A stretch of DNA of 64,000 bases, from contig CBDIHP010000043.1 in assembly GCA_965279195.1 (NCBI GenBank), forward strand, positions 248,001-312,000, given 5' to 3'. The stretch comes from CBDIHP01 sp965279195 (GTDB taxonomy: Bacteria; Planctomycetota; Planctomycetia; Isosphaerales; Isosphaeraceae). Positions 43,482 to 51,128 of the stretch are shown piece by piece. Both the position numbers and the translations under genes were made by a program. Numbering within the stretch: the stretch's first letter is position 1; the number at the start of each line of letters is the position of its first letter. The notes beneath the pieces are model-generated. The model did no database searches. It saw only the letters and a program-made list of their open reading frames with translations, and was not told the origin of the DNA.

Positions 43482-44570
43482 ATGCGCAGCGAATTCGGCC
43501 CCTGGACGACGCACATCGGCCCCGGCCCGGTCGAGGGCCTGAGCGGCTTCTGGACGCGACGGATCCTCCGCCTGCCCGACCTCTCGTCTGGCCCGGCGAA
43601 CCCCTCTCGCAGGCAAGTCCTCCAACTCGGCGCCCTCGGCCTCGGCCTGGCCGCCGTACCGACGTTGCGGCCCGGGGTGGCGCAGGAGGCGGCGAAGCCG
43701 ACGGAACCGCGGGGGACGATCTTTGTCGGTGCAAACTTCCGAGAAAGGAAGGAAGGAGTGCAGTACATCCCCCAACTGGTTTCGATCGATGCCCGATCCG
43801 GTGGACATCGCGTCCTCGGGCCTCTGAAGTCGGGCATCTTTTCCATCTCTCGCGACGGCAAGCGGCTGGCGTCTGGGGATTTGGAGGTCAAGGAAGGTTA
43901 TGCCAGGTTGAAAAACATCTGGATGCAGGAAATCAATGCGATCGGGAAGATGACTCGACCGATCTGCCAGTTCGGCGACGAGGCCGTCTGGTCGGGGGAC
44001 GACTCGGAACTGATCGTCATACACCTGATCAGCCCGCTCGGCAAGAACCCCAGGCGATGGGAACACTGGAGGATGAAGGCCGATGGGTCGCAACGGAGGA
44101 AGCTCGGTATCCCCGAGAGTCATGGCATCATGGACTGGTCCCGGGATGGCAAGTGGATCGTCACCGCATCATCCGATCACCCGGATGCGCGTGGAAATCA
44201 CGTCTACTTGATGCATGCGGATGGGACCGCCCAGCGACGGATCTCGACCGAGGACATTGCCGCCTATGCCAGCTTCTCGCCCGACAGCCGCCGCGTGGTC
44301 TTCTCGCAGCGGGGCGTGCTGGTCTCGGTCGCCGTGGACGGCGAGGATCGCCGCGTGCTGTTCCAATCCGGCGGCAAGATCTCTGTCCAGAACTCCGACT
44401 GGTCACCGGATGGGGGCCATATCGCAAGCGTGGTCTGCGACCGCGATCCGGTCCGACAGAATTATCTCCCCGAGACCTACCGCATCCTGGTTTTCCCCTC
44501 AGTCGGGGGCGAGCCACGGGCGATCCAGGTCAACGACAACACGTTCCTGGGACAGATCTACTGGCGCTGA
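43482..44570 (+). CDS. Exported beta-propeller protein, copy 2 (tandem duplicate)
   Basis: A 362-residue paralogue of the preceding gene. The same GAGGAG ribosome site (43467-43472) and nearly identical first 60 bases of coding sequence show a recent duplication or gene conversion. The leader, Tat-like segment (SRRQVLQLGALGLGLAAVPT) and propeller blades (DWSRDGKWIV, FSPDSRRVVF, DWSPDGGHIA) are kept; the propeller body has diverged. It starts 24 nt after copy 1. A family A repeat follows 10 nt after the stop. Divergence concentrated in the propeller suggests two ligand specificities. Confidence 0.85.
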   Translation: MRSEFGPWTTHIGPGPVEGLSGFWTRRILRLPDLSSGPANPSRRQVLQLGALGLGLAAVPTLRPGVAQEAAKPTEPRGTIFVGANFRERKEGVQYIPQLVSIDARSGGHRVLGPLKSGIFSISRDGKRLASGDLEVKEGYARLKNIWMQEINAIGKMTRPICQFGDEAVWSGDDSELIVIHLISPLGKNPRRWEHWRMKADGSQRRKLGIPESHGIMDWSRDGKWIVTASSDHPDARGNHVYLMHADGTAQRRISTEDIAAYASFSPDSRRVVFSQRGVLVSVAVDGEDRRVLFQSGGKISVQNSDWSPDGGHIASVVCDRDPVRQNYLPETYRILVFPSVGGEPRAIQVNDNTFLGQIYWR

Positions 44571-44579
44571 AGGCTGCAT

Positions 44580-44719
44580 GGAGTGCGGAAGCTTGCTTCC
44601 GCCATGGCCCGGCGGGAGCTTGCTCCTGAGATGGGCCATCGAGTCGGAGGTGGCGGCTTCGGTCCGGCACGCGGGGCAAGCTCTTCGAGAACAAAGCGGA
44701 AGCGAGCTTCCGGACTTCA
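44580..44719. repeat. Family A element, full copy (140 bp)
   Basis: Left end GGAGTGCGGAAGC, right end inverted GCGAGCTTCCGGACTTC. In reverse complement it aligns along its whole length with 60845-60983, including GGAGCAAGCTCC-like inner hairpins. It starts 10 nt after the stop of the second propeller gene. Confidence 0.85.
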
Positions 44720-44779
44720 GATTCACGTATTACTCTGTTTCGACGCGAAGATGCGGGTGTCGATCTGGTCCGACGGGCG

Positions 44780-45085
44780 TCAATCCTCCGGATTCATGGC
44801 ACTCCGGAGGTCTCTACGGCCGTGGAGGACGCGCAGGATCTCGATCGATTCGCCCTTGAGCCGATACAGGACGACGTACGGCTTGACGAGGAAGCTTCGA
44901 CATCCGGGGCGGATTTATTCGCGGGTTCGACCGCTCTCCGGAAACCGGGCGTGGAGATTTGCAGCGTCGTGGAAGCGGTCGAGAAAGCGATTGGCCGCCC
45001 TGGGACTGTGATCGGCGATCCAATCCCAGATCTCGTCGAGGTCGGCCAGGGCCAGTTCGGTTAGGCTGGGTGCCGTGTCGTTCAT
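44780..45085 (-). pseudogene. parE: ParE-type toxin gene with premature stop
   Basis: The 101-codon reading frame encodes a ParE/RelE-fold toxin: MNDTAPSLTELALADLDEIW, then RAANRFLDRFHDAANLHARF and, late, VVLYRLKGESIEILRVLHGRR, all in one frame. Codon 57 is TAA (44917-44915) in the sequence ...SGRTRE-stop-IRPGCRSFLV, exactly where ParE proteins have an acidic residue (GR.RED.RPG), so a single base change in a Glu codon would explain it. The frame is intact on both sides. The gene overlaps parD by 4 nt (ATGA). The toxin is probably inactive unless the codon is read through. Confidence 0.88.
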
Positions 45086-45366
45086 GCCTCGGCGTGGCCC
45101 CGTCGGGCGGCGAGCCTTGCCATGCCTCGGGCCTTGATGTCTTCGATCAACTGAGAGGTGAGGGGGACCGTCCGGCCCGCGTCCGCCTGCTCGATGCCCC
45201 GGTCGACCTCGACTTGGAGTGAGATGAGTCGTTCGCGATCGCCTTCATCTCGCTCCTTGAGCAGCCTGAGCCCCTCGTGAATCATCTCCGCGGCGGATCC
45301 GTAATGGCCGCTTTCCAGCTTCTGATGGATGAAAGTTTCCAGATCCGGCGGCAAGGAGACATCCAT
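45082..45366 (-). CDS. parD: ParD-type antitoxin
   Basis: A 94-residue type II antitoxin. The start MDVSLPPDLETFIHQKL at 45366 gives the ribbon-helix-helix N-terminus typical of ParD (compare SGHYGSAAEMIHEGLRLLKERD); an upstream ATG adds an unlikely leader. The C-terminal tail that wraps the toxin is Arg/Ala-rich. The antitoxin is intact while its toxin carries a stop codon. The usual autoregulation at its own promoter is expected but I could not recognise an operator. Confidence 0.9.
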   Translation of the reverse strand: MDVSLPPDLETFIHQKLESGHYGSAAEMIHEGLRLLKERDEGDRERLISLQVEVDRGIEQADAGRTVPLTSQLIEDIKARGMARLAARRGHAEA

Positions 45367-45428
45367 CGGGATCCCCCGCAACGGTCGGAGAAACAATCGC
45401 TGGTCTCTCCTCCAAGCCTAGCAGACAG

Positions 45429-45464
45429 CGAGCCGGCCGACGAGGGGAATCGTCGGCCGGCTCG
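45429..45464. terminator. Perfect 15-bp hairpin between parD and Gfo/Idh gene
   Basis: CGAGCCGGCCGACGA (45429-45443) pairs with TCGTCGGCCGGCTCG (45450-45464) around a 6-nt loop. It lies 29 nt after the Gfo/Idh stop and before the parD leader, so it probably ends the long leftward transcript. There is no T-run. Confidence 0.7.
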
Positions 45465-45493
45465 CGTGGGTCAGGGGGTGGTTGACGCCCGGG

Positions 45494-47080
45494 TCAGACT
45501 CGCTTGGCGACGGTCTGGGTGGCCTTCTCGGGGACCTCGGGCGACTTCCAGTCGAACCACTTCTCGTCGAATTCGATGCGGCGCTGCTGCTTCATCGCGA
45601 TGTTGCTGGTGAGCGCGATGACGGCGTCGGCCAGGGCGACCTCGCCGCGGCAGCGCGGGAGGTGTTCCTTGTCGTCGTGGTAGTTCGAGGCGTTGCCGTG
45701 GCGGATGCAGTAGGCGAAGTGCTCGAGCTCTTCGCGGTAGCCGCGCGAGGGGTCGGCGGTGGCCAGGCCGCCGTAGGCCGAGGCGGCCGAGCCGCTGGAG
45801 CCGGCGGTGCTGGGCGTTGCCTCGAGCGTCGGCTTCTTGGCGCCCGGGGCCGTCTCCATGGTCACGCTGGTCGTCTTCGGCCCGCCGGCGCCGGGCTTCC
45901 AGGTGTTGCGGTCGACCTCCTTGTAGAGGAGGATCTCCTTCTCCTTCTCGACGATCATGGTGCCGCGCGAGCCCATGAGCATCTCGCCGTAGTTCTCGAA
46001 CTCGTTGGTGTTGATCGACGAGTACGTGACGACGACGCGGTCCTTCTCGGCCTTGCCGGGGAACTCGAAGGTGACGAACACGTGGTCGTCGACCTCGCGG
46101 TTGTCGTCATAGAAGAAGGTGCCGCCGACGCCCTGGACCGCGACGGGGTGCTTCTTGCCGAGGAAGATCGAGCAGGCGTCGAGCTGGTGGCTGCCGAGCT
46201 CGGCCATGAGGCCCGCGCCCGTGCGGTTGGAGAGCCGCCAGCGGACGAGCTCTTCGAGGCTCTTGTAGCCGTACTTGGCGTAGTCGATCTTCTCGTCGGC
46301 GGCGGGGATGGGGGGCTTCCAGCCGTCGAAGTAGAGGACCTTGCCGTCCTTGTCGCGCTTGTAGACGGGCTCGCCCTTGGAGTCGTAGACGAGGCGGCCG
46401 TCCTTGTCCTTCTCGATCATGGGCGTGGCATTGTTGCGGTGCCAGAGCGCCCGGATGTGACGGATCTCGCCGAGGTGGCCTTCCTGGACGAGGTAGTTGG
46501 CGTTGTCGTACAGCACCGAGTAGTGCCGCTGGTGGCCGATGGCGAGGAGGCGGTTGGTGTCGTGCGCGACCTTCACCATCTCCTTGCACTGGCCGATGTT
46601 GTAGGCCATCAGCTTCTCGCAGAAGACGTGCTTGCCGGCCTTCATGGCCTCGATGGCGACCGGCGCGTGCAGCCAGAGCGGCAGCGCGATCACGACCATC
46701 TCCACGTCCTTGTCGGCGAGCATCTCCTTGACGTCGGCGTACTTCTTGAGCTTCTTGGCGTCGTCGGCGCCATACTGCTTGTGGTTGGTGAATTCCTTGA
46801 CGGCCCGCTCCTGCTGGGAGGGGCGGATGTCGCAGAAGCCGATGTAGTCGACGTAGTCCCGGTTGTGGTCGTGGATCATGGCGCCGCAACCTTCGTTGCC
46901 GGTGCCGATGATCGCGGCCTTGACCGGGGCCTTGCCGCCCATGTCCTTGTAGCCGAAGTAGTAGGCCCCGAGGGCGGGCGCGACGGCCGCGGCCTTGAGG
47001 AAGTCGCGCCGGCTGAGCCCGAGCGCCGTGTTCGCGTTGTCGCGCCCCAGGGCGCGCTGTTCGGGAGTCAGATTCGTCAT
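45494..47080 (-). CDS. Gfo/Idh/MocA oxidoreductase, Tat-exported
   Basis: A 528-residue NAD(P)-dependent sugar or inositol dehydrogenase-like protein. A twin-arginine signal (SRRDFLKAAAVAPALGAYYFG, about 23-45) precedes the Rossmann motif AAIIGTGNEGCG (about 55-66) and the CEKLMAYN motif with the catalytic Lys region (about 150). The C-terminal substrate domain holds a long Lys/Asp-rich insert (around 225-260). Planctomycetes have many such exported members in sugar conversion. It lies 79 nt downstream of a DoxX gene on the same strand, a pairing seen repeatedly in this lineage. Confidence 0.93.
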   Translation of the reverse strand: MTNLTPEQRALGRDNANTALGLSRRDFLKAAAVAPALGAYYFGYKDMGGKAPVKAAIIGTGNEGCGAMIHDHNRDYVDYIGFCDIRPSQQERAVKEFTNHKQYGADDAKKLKKYADVKEMLADKDVEMVVIALPLWLHAPVAIEAMKAGKHVFCEKLMAYNIGQCKEMVKVAHDTNRLLAIGHQRHYSVLYDNANYLVQEGHLGEIRHIRALWHRNNATPMIEKDKDGRLVYDSKGEPVYKRDKDGKVLYFDGWKPPIPAADEKIDYAKYGYKSLEELVRWRLSNRTGAGLMAELGSHQLDACSIFLGKKHPVAVQGVGGTFFYDDNREVDDHVFVTFEFPGKAEKDRVVVTYSSINTNEFENYGEMLMGSRGTMIVEKEKEILLYKEVDRNTWKPGAGGPKTTSVTMETAPGAKKPTLEATPSTAGSSGSAASAYGGLATADPSRGYREELEHFAYCIRHGNASNYHDDKEHLPRCRGEVALADAVIALTSNIAMKQQRRIEFDEKWFDWKSPEVPEKATQTVAKRV

Positions 47081-47159
47081 CGGAGGTCCTCCGTTACGGA
47101 TACGAAGCGTCGGGCGGCGGGGTTCGGCGTTCGTGTTGGTGAGAGGGCGGGCTCGGGGC

Positions 47160-48323
47160 TTACCGCTTCTTCTTCTTGTTATTCTTGCCCTGGTTCTTGT
47201 TCGCGGGCCTGGTGATCACGACCTCGGTCGTGTCGTTCGCCGTCGGGGCGGAGTAGCTGACGACGGGCGCGACGGAGGTCGCCGGGACCACGACGTGCGA
47301 CTCGACCGTCGTGTCGGACGCATTCCGCTTGCCCCGGCCGATCCAGCCGAAGAGCAGGGCATCGAGCCCGACCCAGAGCCCATTCGGCGTGGCGGCGAGG
47401 GCCAGGCACGCGAAGAACTCGATCATGTTCTTGTTGACGATGTAGTAGTGCCCTTCGGTCATCGGGCCCGCCGGCAGGCCGGGGAACGGGGGCATGCTGA
47501 GGTAGAACATCATCAGGTAGTTCGCCCCGCCGAGGGCGGCGACCGGCGTGAACAGGCCGAGCATCAGGCAGAGGCCGGTGAAGAACAGGCCCCACATCGT
47601 GAGCTGGTCGATCCAGTCGAGCTGGGTCCAGGCCGGCTGATACTTGCCGGCTTCGGCCGTCTGATCGGGCGTGGCCAGGCCGATCCAGGCGTCGCGGAGG
47701 GTGTCGGTCCAGGCGTCCACGACCTGCACGAGGGCCTTGCGGTCGGTCTCGAGGGCCTTGCGGGCGTCGGCCGCACGCTCCTCGTCGAACGACATGGCGT
47801 TCTCGTTGTTCTCGACGCTCAGGACGGCGTCGAGGTCGTGGAAGTACTTGGCGACCTTCTCCTTGTTCTCCTGGTCGAGGAACCAGGCCTCGGCCGTCTT
47901 CTCGCGGTCCGCGAGCAGGCCCCCGGCCTTCTGCCGCTGGTCGGAGTTGAACCCATAGTGGTTCCCGATCGCGGCCATCTCGGCGGCCCACTCATTCTTG
48001 AGCGTCTCGATCTTGAGCCGCTCGCGGGCGTCGACGTCGGGGATGATGTTGCGGAAGTGGCTGGCGAACGGGCCGGTGGAGTTCCGGAGGTAGGTCTCGG
48101 ACGTGAAGGCGTTGCCCTTGGCCGGCGGGTGGATGGACGTGATCAGGTTGTGGACGGTGGCCAGGGCGGGGTTCTTCTCGACCGGCGTGGTGACGATCTT
48201 GTAGGCACCCTCTTCGAGGAAGTGCCAGCCGATCGCCGTCCGGAGGAGGACCAGGAACAGCGCACCGAAGAACCCGGGATAGTAGCGTCGAGGCGCGAAC
48301 AGGGGACTCCTCCTTCGGCTCAT
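47160..48323 (-). CDS. DoxX family membrane protein with large extramembrane insert
   Basis: A 387-residue protein. The DoxX entry helix is residues 20-42 (FLVLLRTAIGWHFLEEGAYKI), then an insert of about 195 residues (charged, helical, with KALETDRKALVQVVDAWTD) before the remaining helices (about 245-345, with GLFTPVAALGGANYLMMFYLSM). The tail is basic (KNQGKNNKKKKR). Most DoxX proteins are about 140 residues with no such insert. It lies next to the Gfo/Idh gene. A redox or quinone-linked role is suggested for the family; not shown here. Confidence 0.88.
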   Translation of the reverse strand: MSRRRSPLFAPRRYYPGFFGALFLVLLRTAIGWHFLEEGAYKIVTTPVEKNPALATVHNLITSIHPPAKGNAFTSETYLRNSTGPFASHFRNIIPDVDARERLKIETLKNEWAAEMAAIGNHYGFNSDQRQKAGGLLADREKTAEAWFLDQENKEKVAKYFHDLDAVLSVENNENAMSFDEERAADARKALETDRKALVQVVDAWTDTLRDAWIGLATPDQTAEAGKYQPAWTQLDWIDQLTMWGLFFTGLCLMLGLFTPVAALGGANYLMMFYLSMPPFPGLPAGPMTEGHYYIVNKNMIEFFACLALAATPNGLWVGLDALLFGWIGRGKRNASDTTVESHVVVPATSVAPVVSYSAPTANDTTEVVITRPANKNQGKNNKKKKR

Positions 48324-48412
48324 CGGGGACGGTCGGCCGCCGGGCGGCCGGCGGCGATCAGGCGGTTGGTGGCGATCCGAGCATTCTGCCTGGGGCGGGA
48401 TGTCATTCTATC

Positions 48413-49516
48413 TTAACCAAACTCGGCTTCGAAATCCGCAACGTCGACGTTGATCATTCGCAACCGATCGTGGCGCCGCTCGAACGACCCGTTCAACACG
48501 AAAATCACGCCAACATCGGGACGGTTCCCGAGGAACTCGGCCGTGGCCCCGGGGCCCAGCAGGTAGAACGCCGTCGAGAGCGCATCGGCCTCGGCGGCCG
48601 TCGGGGCGAGCACGGTCACGCTCGACGGCCCCTCGCCGGGCGGCTCGCCCGTGCGGGGGTCGAGGATGTGCCCGTAGACCCGGCCGCCCTCCTCGAACTG
48701 CTGGTTGATCGTGCCCGAGGTCCCCATCCCCCGGTTCCGGAGCCGGAGCGTCCCGAACGGCCGGGCGGGATCGTCGGGATCCGGCAGGGCGATCGGCCAC
48801 CGCCCGCCGAAATCATCCGGCGGCGAACCCAGCGCGAAGACGCTGGAACGCCCGCCGTGGATGAGCGCCGAGGTCGGCCACCAGTGGGCCCGCATCACGT
48901 CGGCCGCCTTGTCGATCGCGTACCCCTTGCCGATGCTGCCGAGGTTCAGGATCACGCCCGGGGTCTCGAAGCCGACCGTCCTGGCCTGGCGGTCGAGCCG
49001 GACCAGGTGCGAGCCCGTCCTCGACCGGGCCTCGGCCAGGGACTCGGCGGTCGGCACGCGCCTCGGGCCCTTCGTGAACCCCCAGGCCATCGACAGCGCC
49101 CCGGCCGCGACGTCGTAGGCACCTCCGGTCTGGCGCCCGATCGACAGGGCCCGCTCCAGCAGCGAGAATAGCCCGGGCTCGACGGAAACCGGAGCCAGGT
49201 GGGCGTTTGCGTTGATGAGGGAGAGTTCCGAGTCATCCCGGTAGACCGTGAGCTGGTTTTCCAGCTCCTCGATCACATCCAGGGCCCTGGTCGCCAGGTC
49301 GACCGCGCCGGGGACCCGGGGGCTGAGCCGGATCTCGAAGAACGACCCCATCCCCGGACGCGAAACGTTCAATAACGCCCCCGGCGGTGCCACCTGGCCC
49401 GCCTGCGCGACCGGGTCGTCCTTCACCGCCGCGTCGTCCGCCCAGAACCGGAACAGTTCCCGGCGATTCAACCGCCGCCGGTCGTCGTTCTCGGCTCCCC
49501 AGCGGTCGGGCATCAT
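48413..49516 (-). CDS. apbE: FAD:protein FMN transferase
   Basis: A 367-residue ApbE-type protein (start at the first of two adjacent ATGs, 49516). It would transfer FMN from FAD to a Thr in exported flavoproteins. Seen motifs: ELENQLTVYRDDSELSLIN near 75, LGSIGKGYAIDKAADVM (the GxxxKG flavin motif) near 180, GTSGTINQ and HILDPRTGEP near 260, and ADALSTAFYLLG near 300 with the Mg2+ Asp/Thr. The usual GGD is GGRSS (near 215), a change that may weaken activity. It follows the DUF1501 gene. No flavinylation target was recognised in the window. Confidence 0.88.
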   Translation of the reverse strand: MMPDRWGAENDDRRRLNRRELFRFWADDAAVKDDPVAQAGQVAPPGALLNVSRPGMGSFFEIRLSPRVPGAVDLATRALDVIEELENQLTVYRDDSELSLINANAHLAPVSVEPGLFSLLERALSIGRQTGGAYDVAAGALSMAWGFTKGPRRVPTAESLAEARSRTGSHLVRLDRQARTVGFETPGVILNLGSIGKGYAIDKAADVMRAHWWPTSALIHGGRSSVFALGSPPDDFGGRWPIALPDPDDPARPFGTLRLRNRGMGTSGTINQQFEEGGRVYGHILDPRTGEPPGEGPSSVTVLAPTAAEADALSTAFYLLGPGATAEFLGNRPDVGVIFVLNGSFERRHDRLRMINVDVADFEAEFG

Positions 49517-49599
49517 GAGGGCACCCTCGAAACGGGTTAGTCGGGAGGCTTCCATTATGCCATGTCGAGAGGGCCGAATGCGCGGCGGGTGCCACTGTC

Positions 49600-49646
49600 G
49601 GTGCGGTGGTCGCGGACCTCCCGTCCGCGAAGCACCACACCCTACC
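49600..49646. repeat. Family B repeat fragment
   Basis: CACCACACCCTACCG (about 49633-49646) is the family B tip, and TCGCGGAC...GTCCGCGA forms a hairpin beside it. This is a shortened copy between apbE and the DUF1501 gene. Confidence 0.6.
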
Positions 49647-49683
49647 GTTCGTTCTTGGCGTCCCGGCGGTTCAATTCTGCCGG

Positions 49684-51114
49684 CTACGCCAGGATCGGCT
49701 TCAGGACCTTCGCGGGTTCGACCCCGGTCAGGCGGAGGTCGAGGCCCTGGTACTTGAAGGCCAGCTTGCGGTGGTCGATGCCGCAGAGGTGGAGGATGGT
49801 GGCGTGGAGGTCGCGGACGTGCACGGGGTTCTCGACGGCGCGGTAGCCGAGTTCGTCGGTGGCGCCGTAGGTCACGCCCCCCTTGATGCCGCCGCCGGCC
49901 ATCCAGAGGGAGAAGCTGAGTATGTGGTGGTCGCGGCCCGAGCCCTGGCCCATGGGGGTGCGGCCGAACTCGCTGCCCCAGAGGATCAGGGTGTCGTCGA
50001 GCATCCCGCGCTGCTTCAGATCGGCCACCAAAGCGGCGCAAGGCTTGTCGACATCGGTGGATGCGGCCTTCATGCCGGCCTCGATCGCGCCGTGGTGGTC
50101 CCAGGCGCGGTGGTAGAGCTGGATGAACCGGACGCCCCGCTCGGCCAGGCGGCGGGCCATCAGGCAATTCGAGGCGAATGAGCCGTCGCCGGGCTGCTTG
50201 ACCCCGTACGACTCCAGGACGGAACTGGGTTCGTTCCGGAAATCCGTGAGGTCGGGCACCGAGGTCTGCATCCGGAAGGCCAGCTCGTACTGGCTGATCC
50301 GGGTGGCGATCTCGGGGTCGACCCGCTCCTCGGCGAGCTGGCCGTTGAGCCGGTTGACCTCCTCGATCACCTGGCGCTGGACGCTCTGGCAGACACCCTC
50401 GGGGTTGCCGATGTAGTGGACCGCGTCCCCCTTCGACTGGAGCTGGATCCCCTGGAACTTCGACGGCAGCCAGCCGGCCGACCACTGCCGCGCCGAGACG
50501 GGCTGCACGCCGGTCTTGCCGGCGGAAGTCAGGACCACGAACCCCGGCAGGTTCTCGTTCTCCGACCCGAGGCCGTAGAGCAGCCACGAGCCCATGCTCG
50601 GGCGCCCCTTTATGATCGAGCCCGAGTTCATGAAGGCGTGGGCGGGGTCGTGGTTGATCTGCTCGGTCTGCATCGACCGGACGATCGCGATGTCATCGGC
50701 CAGCTTGGCGATGTTGGGAAAGAAGTCGGAGATTTCCTGGCCGGACTTGCCGTGCTTCTGGAACCCGATCACCGGCCCCTGGGCCGTCAGCGTGGCATTC
50801 TGGAGCTGCGCGAGCTGCTGGCCCTTCGTGAACGACTCGGGGAAGGGCTTGCCGTGGAGCTTCTTCAGCTCGGGCTTCCAGTCGAGGGTCTCGAACTGCG
50901 ACGCCCCGCCGGCCATGCAGAGGTGGATCACCCGCTTGGCCTTGATCGGCAGGTGCGGCGGGTTCACCACGCCCCGCCAGGGGGCGTCGGCGGCCTGGGC
51001 TTGCCTCGAACCCATCAGGCCGGCGAGGGCCATGCCGCCCAGGCCGAAGGCCGACTGCCCGAGGAACGTCCGACGCTGCAGCGTCCGCAACCGGGCGAGA
51101 TGATCCGGATTCAT
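49684..51114 (-). CDS. DUF1501 protein paired with the DUF1549/DUF1553 protein
   Basis: A 476-residue exported protein. The N-terminus has a Tat-like segment (RRTFLGQSAFGLGGMALAGLM, about 14-34), then the DUF1501 core: VIHLCMAGGASQFETLDWKP at about 65, LPGFVVLTSAG near 195, WGSEFGRTPMGQGSG near 385 and VRDLHATILHLCGIDH near 435. It begins 14 nt after the stop of the DUF1549/DUF1553 gene, the classical planctomycete pairing. The two are probably secreted and work together on a polymeric substrate; the chemistry is not known. Confidence 0.94.
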   Translation of the reverse strand: MNPDHLARLRTLQRRTFLGQSAFGLGGMALAGLMGSRQAQAADAPWRGVVNPPHLPIKAKRVIHLCMAGGASQFETLDWKPELKKLHGKPFPESFTKGQQLAQLQNATLTAQGPVIGFQKHGKSGQEISDFFPNIAKLADDIAIVRSMQTEQINHDPAHAFMNSGSIIKGRPSMGSWLLYGLGSENENLPGFVVLTSAGKTGVQPVSARQWSAGWLPSKFQGIQLQSKGDAVHYIGNPEGVCQSVQRQVIEEVNRLNGQLAEERVDPEIATRISQYELAFRMQTSVPDLTDFRNEPSSVLESYGVKQPGDGSFASNCLMARRLAERGVRFIQLYHRAWDHHGAIEAGMKAASTDVDKPCAALVADLKQRGMLDDTLILWGSEFGRTPMGQGSGRDHHILSFSLWMAGGGIKGGVTYGATDELGYRAVENPVHVRDLHATILHLCGIDHRKLAFKYQGLDLRLTGVEPAKVLKPILA

Positions 51115-51128
51115 GGGATGGCCCTCGA

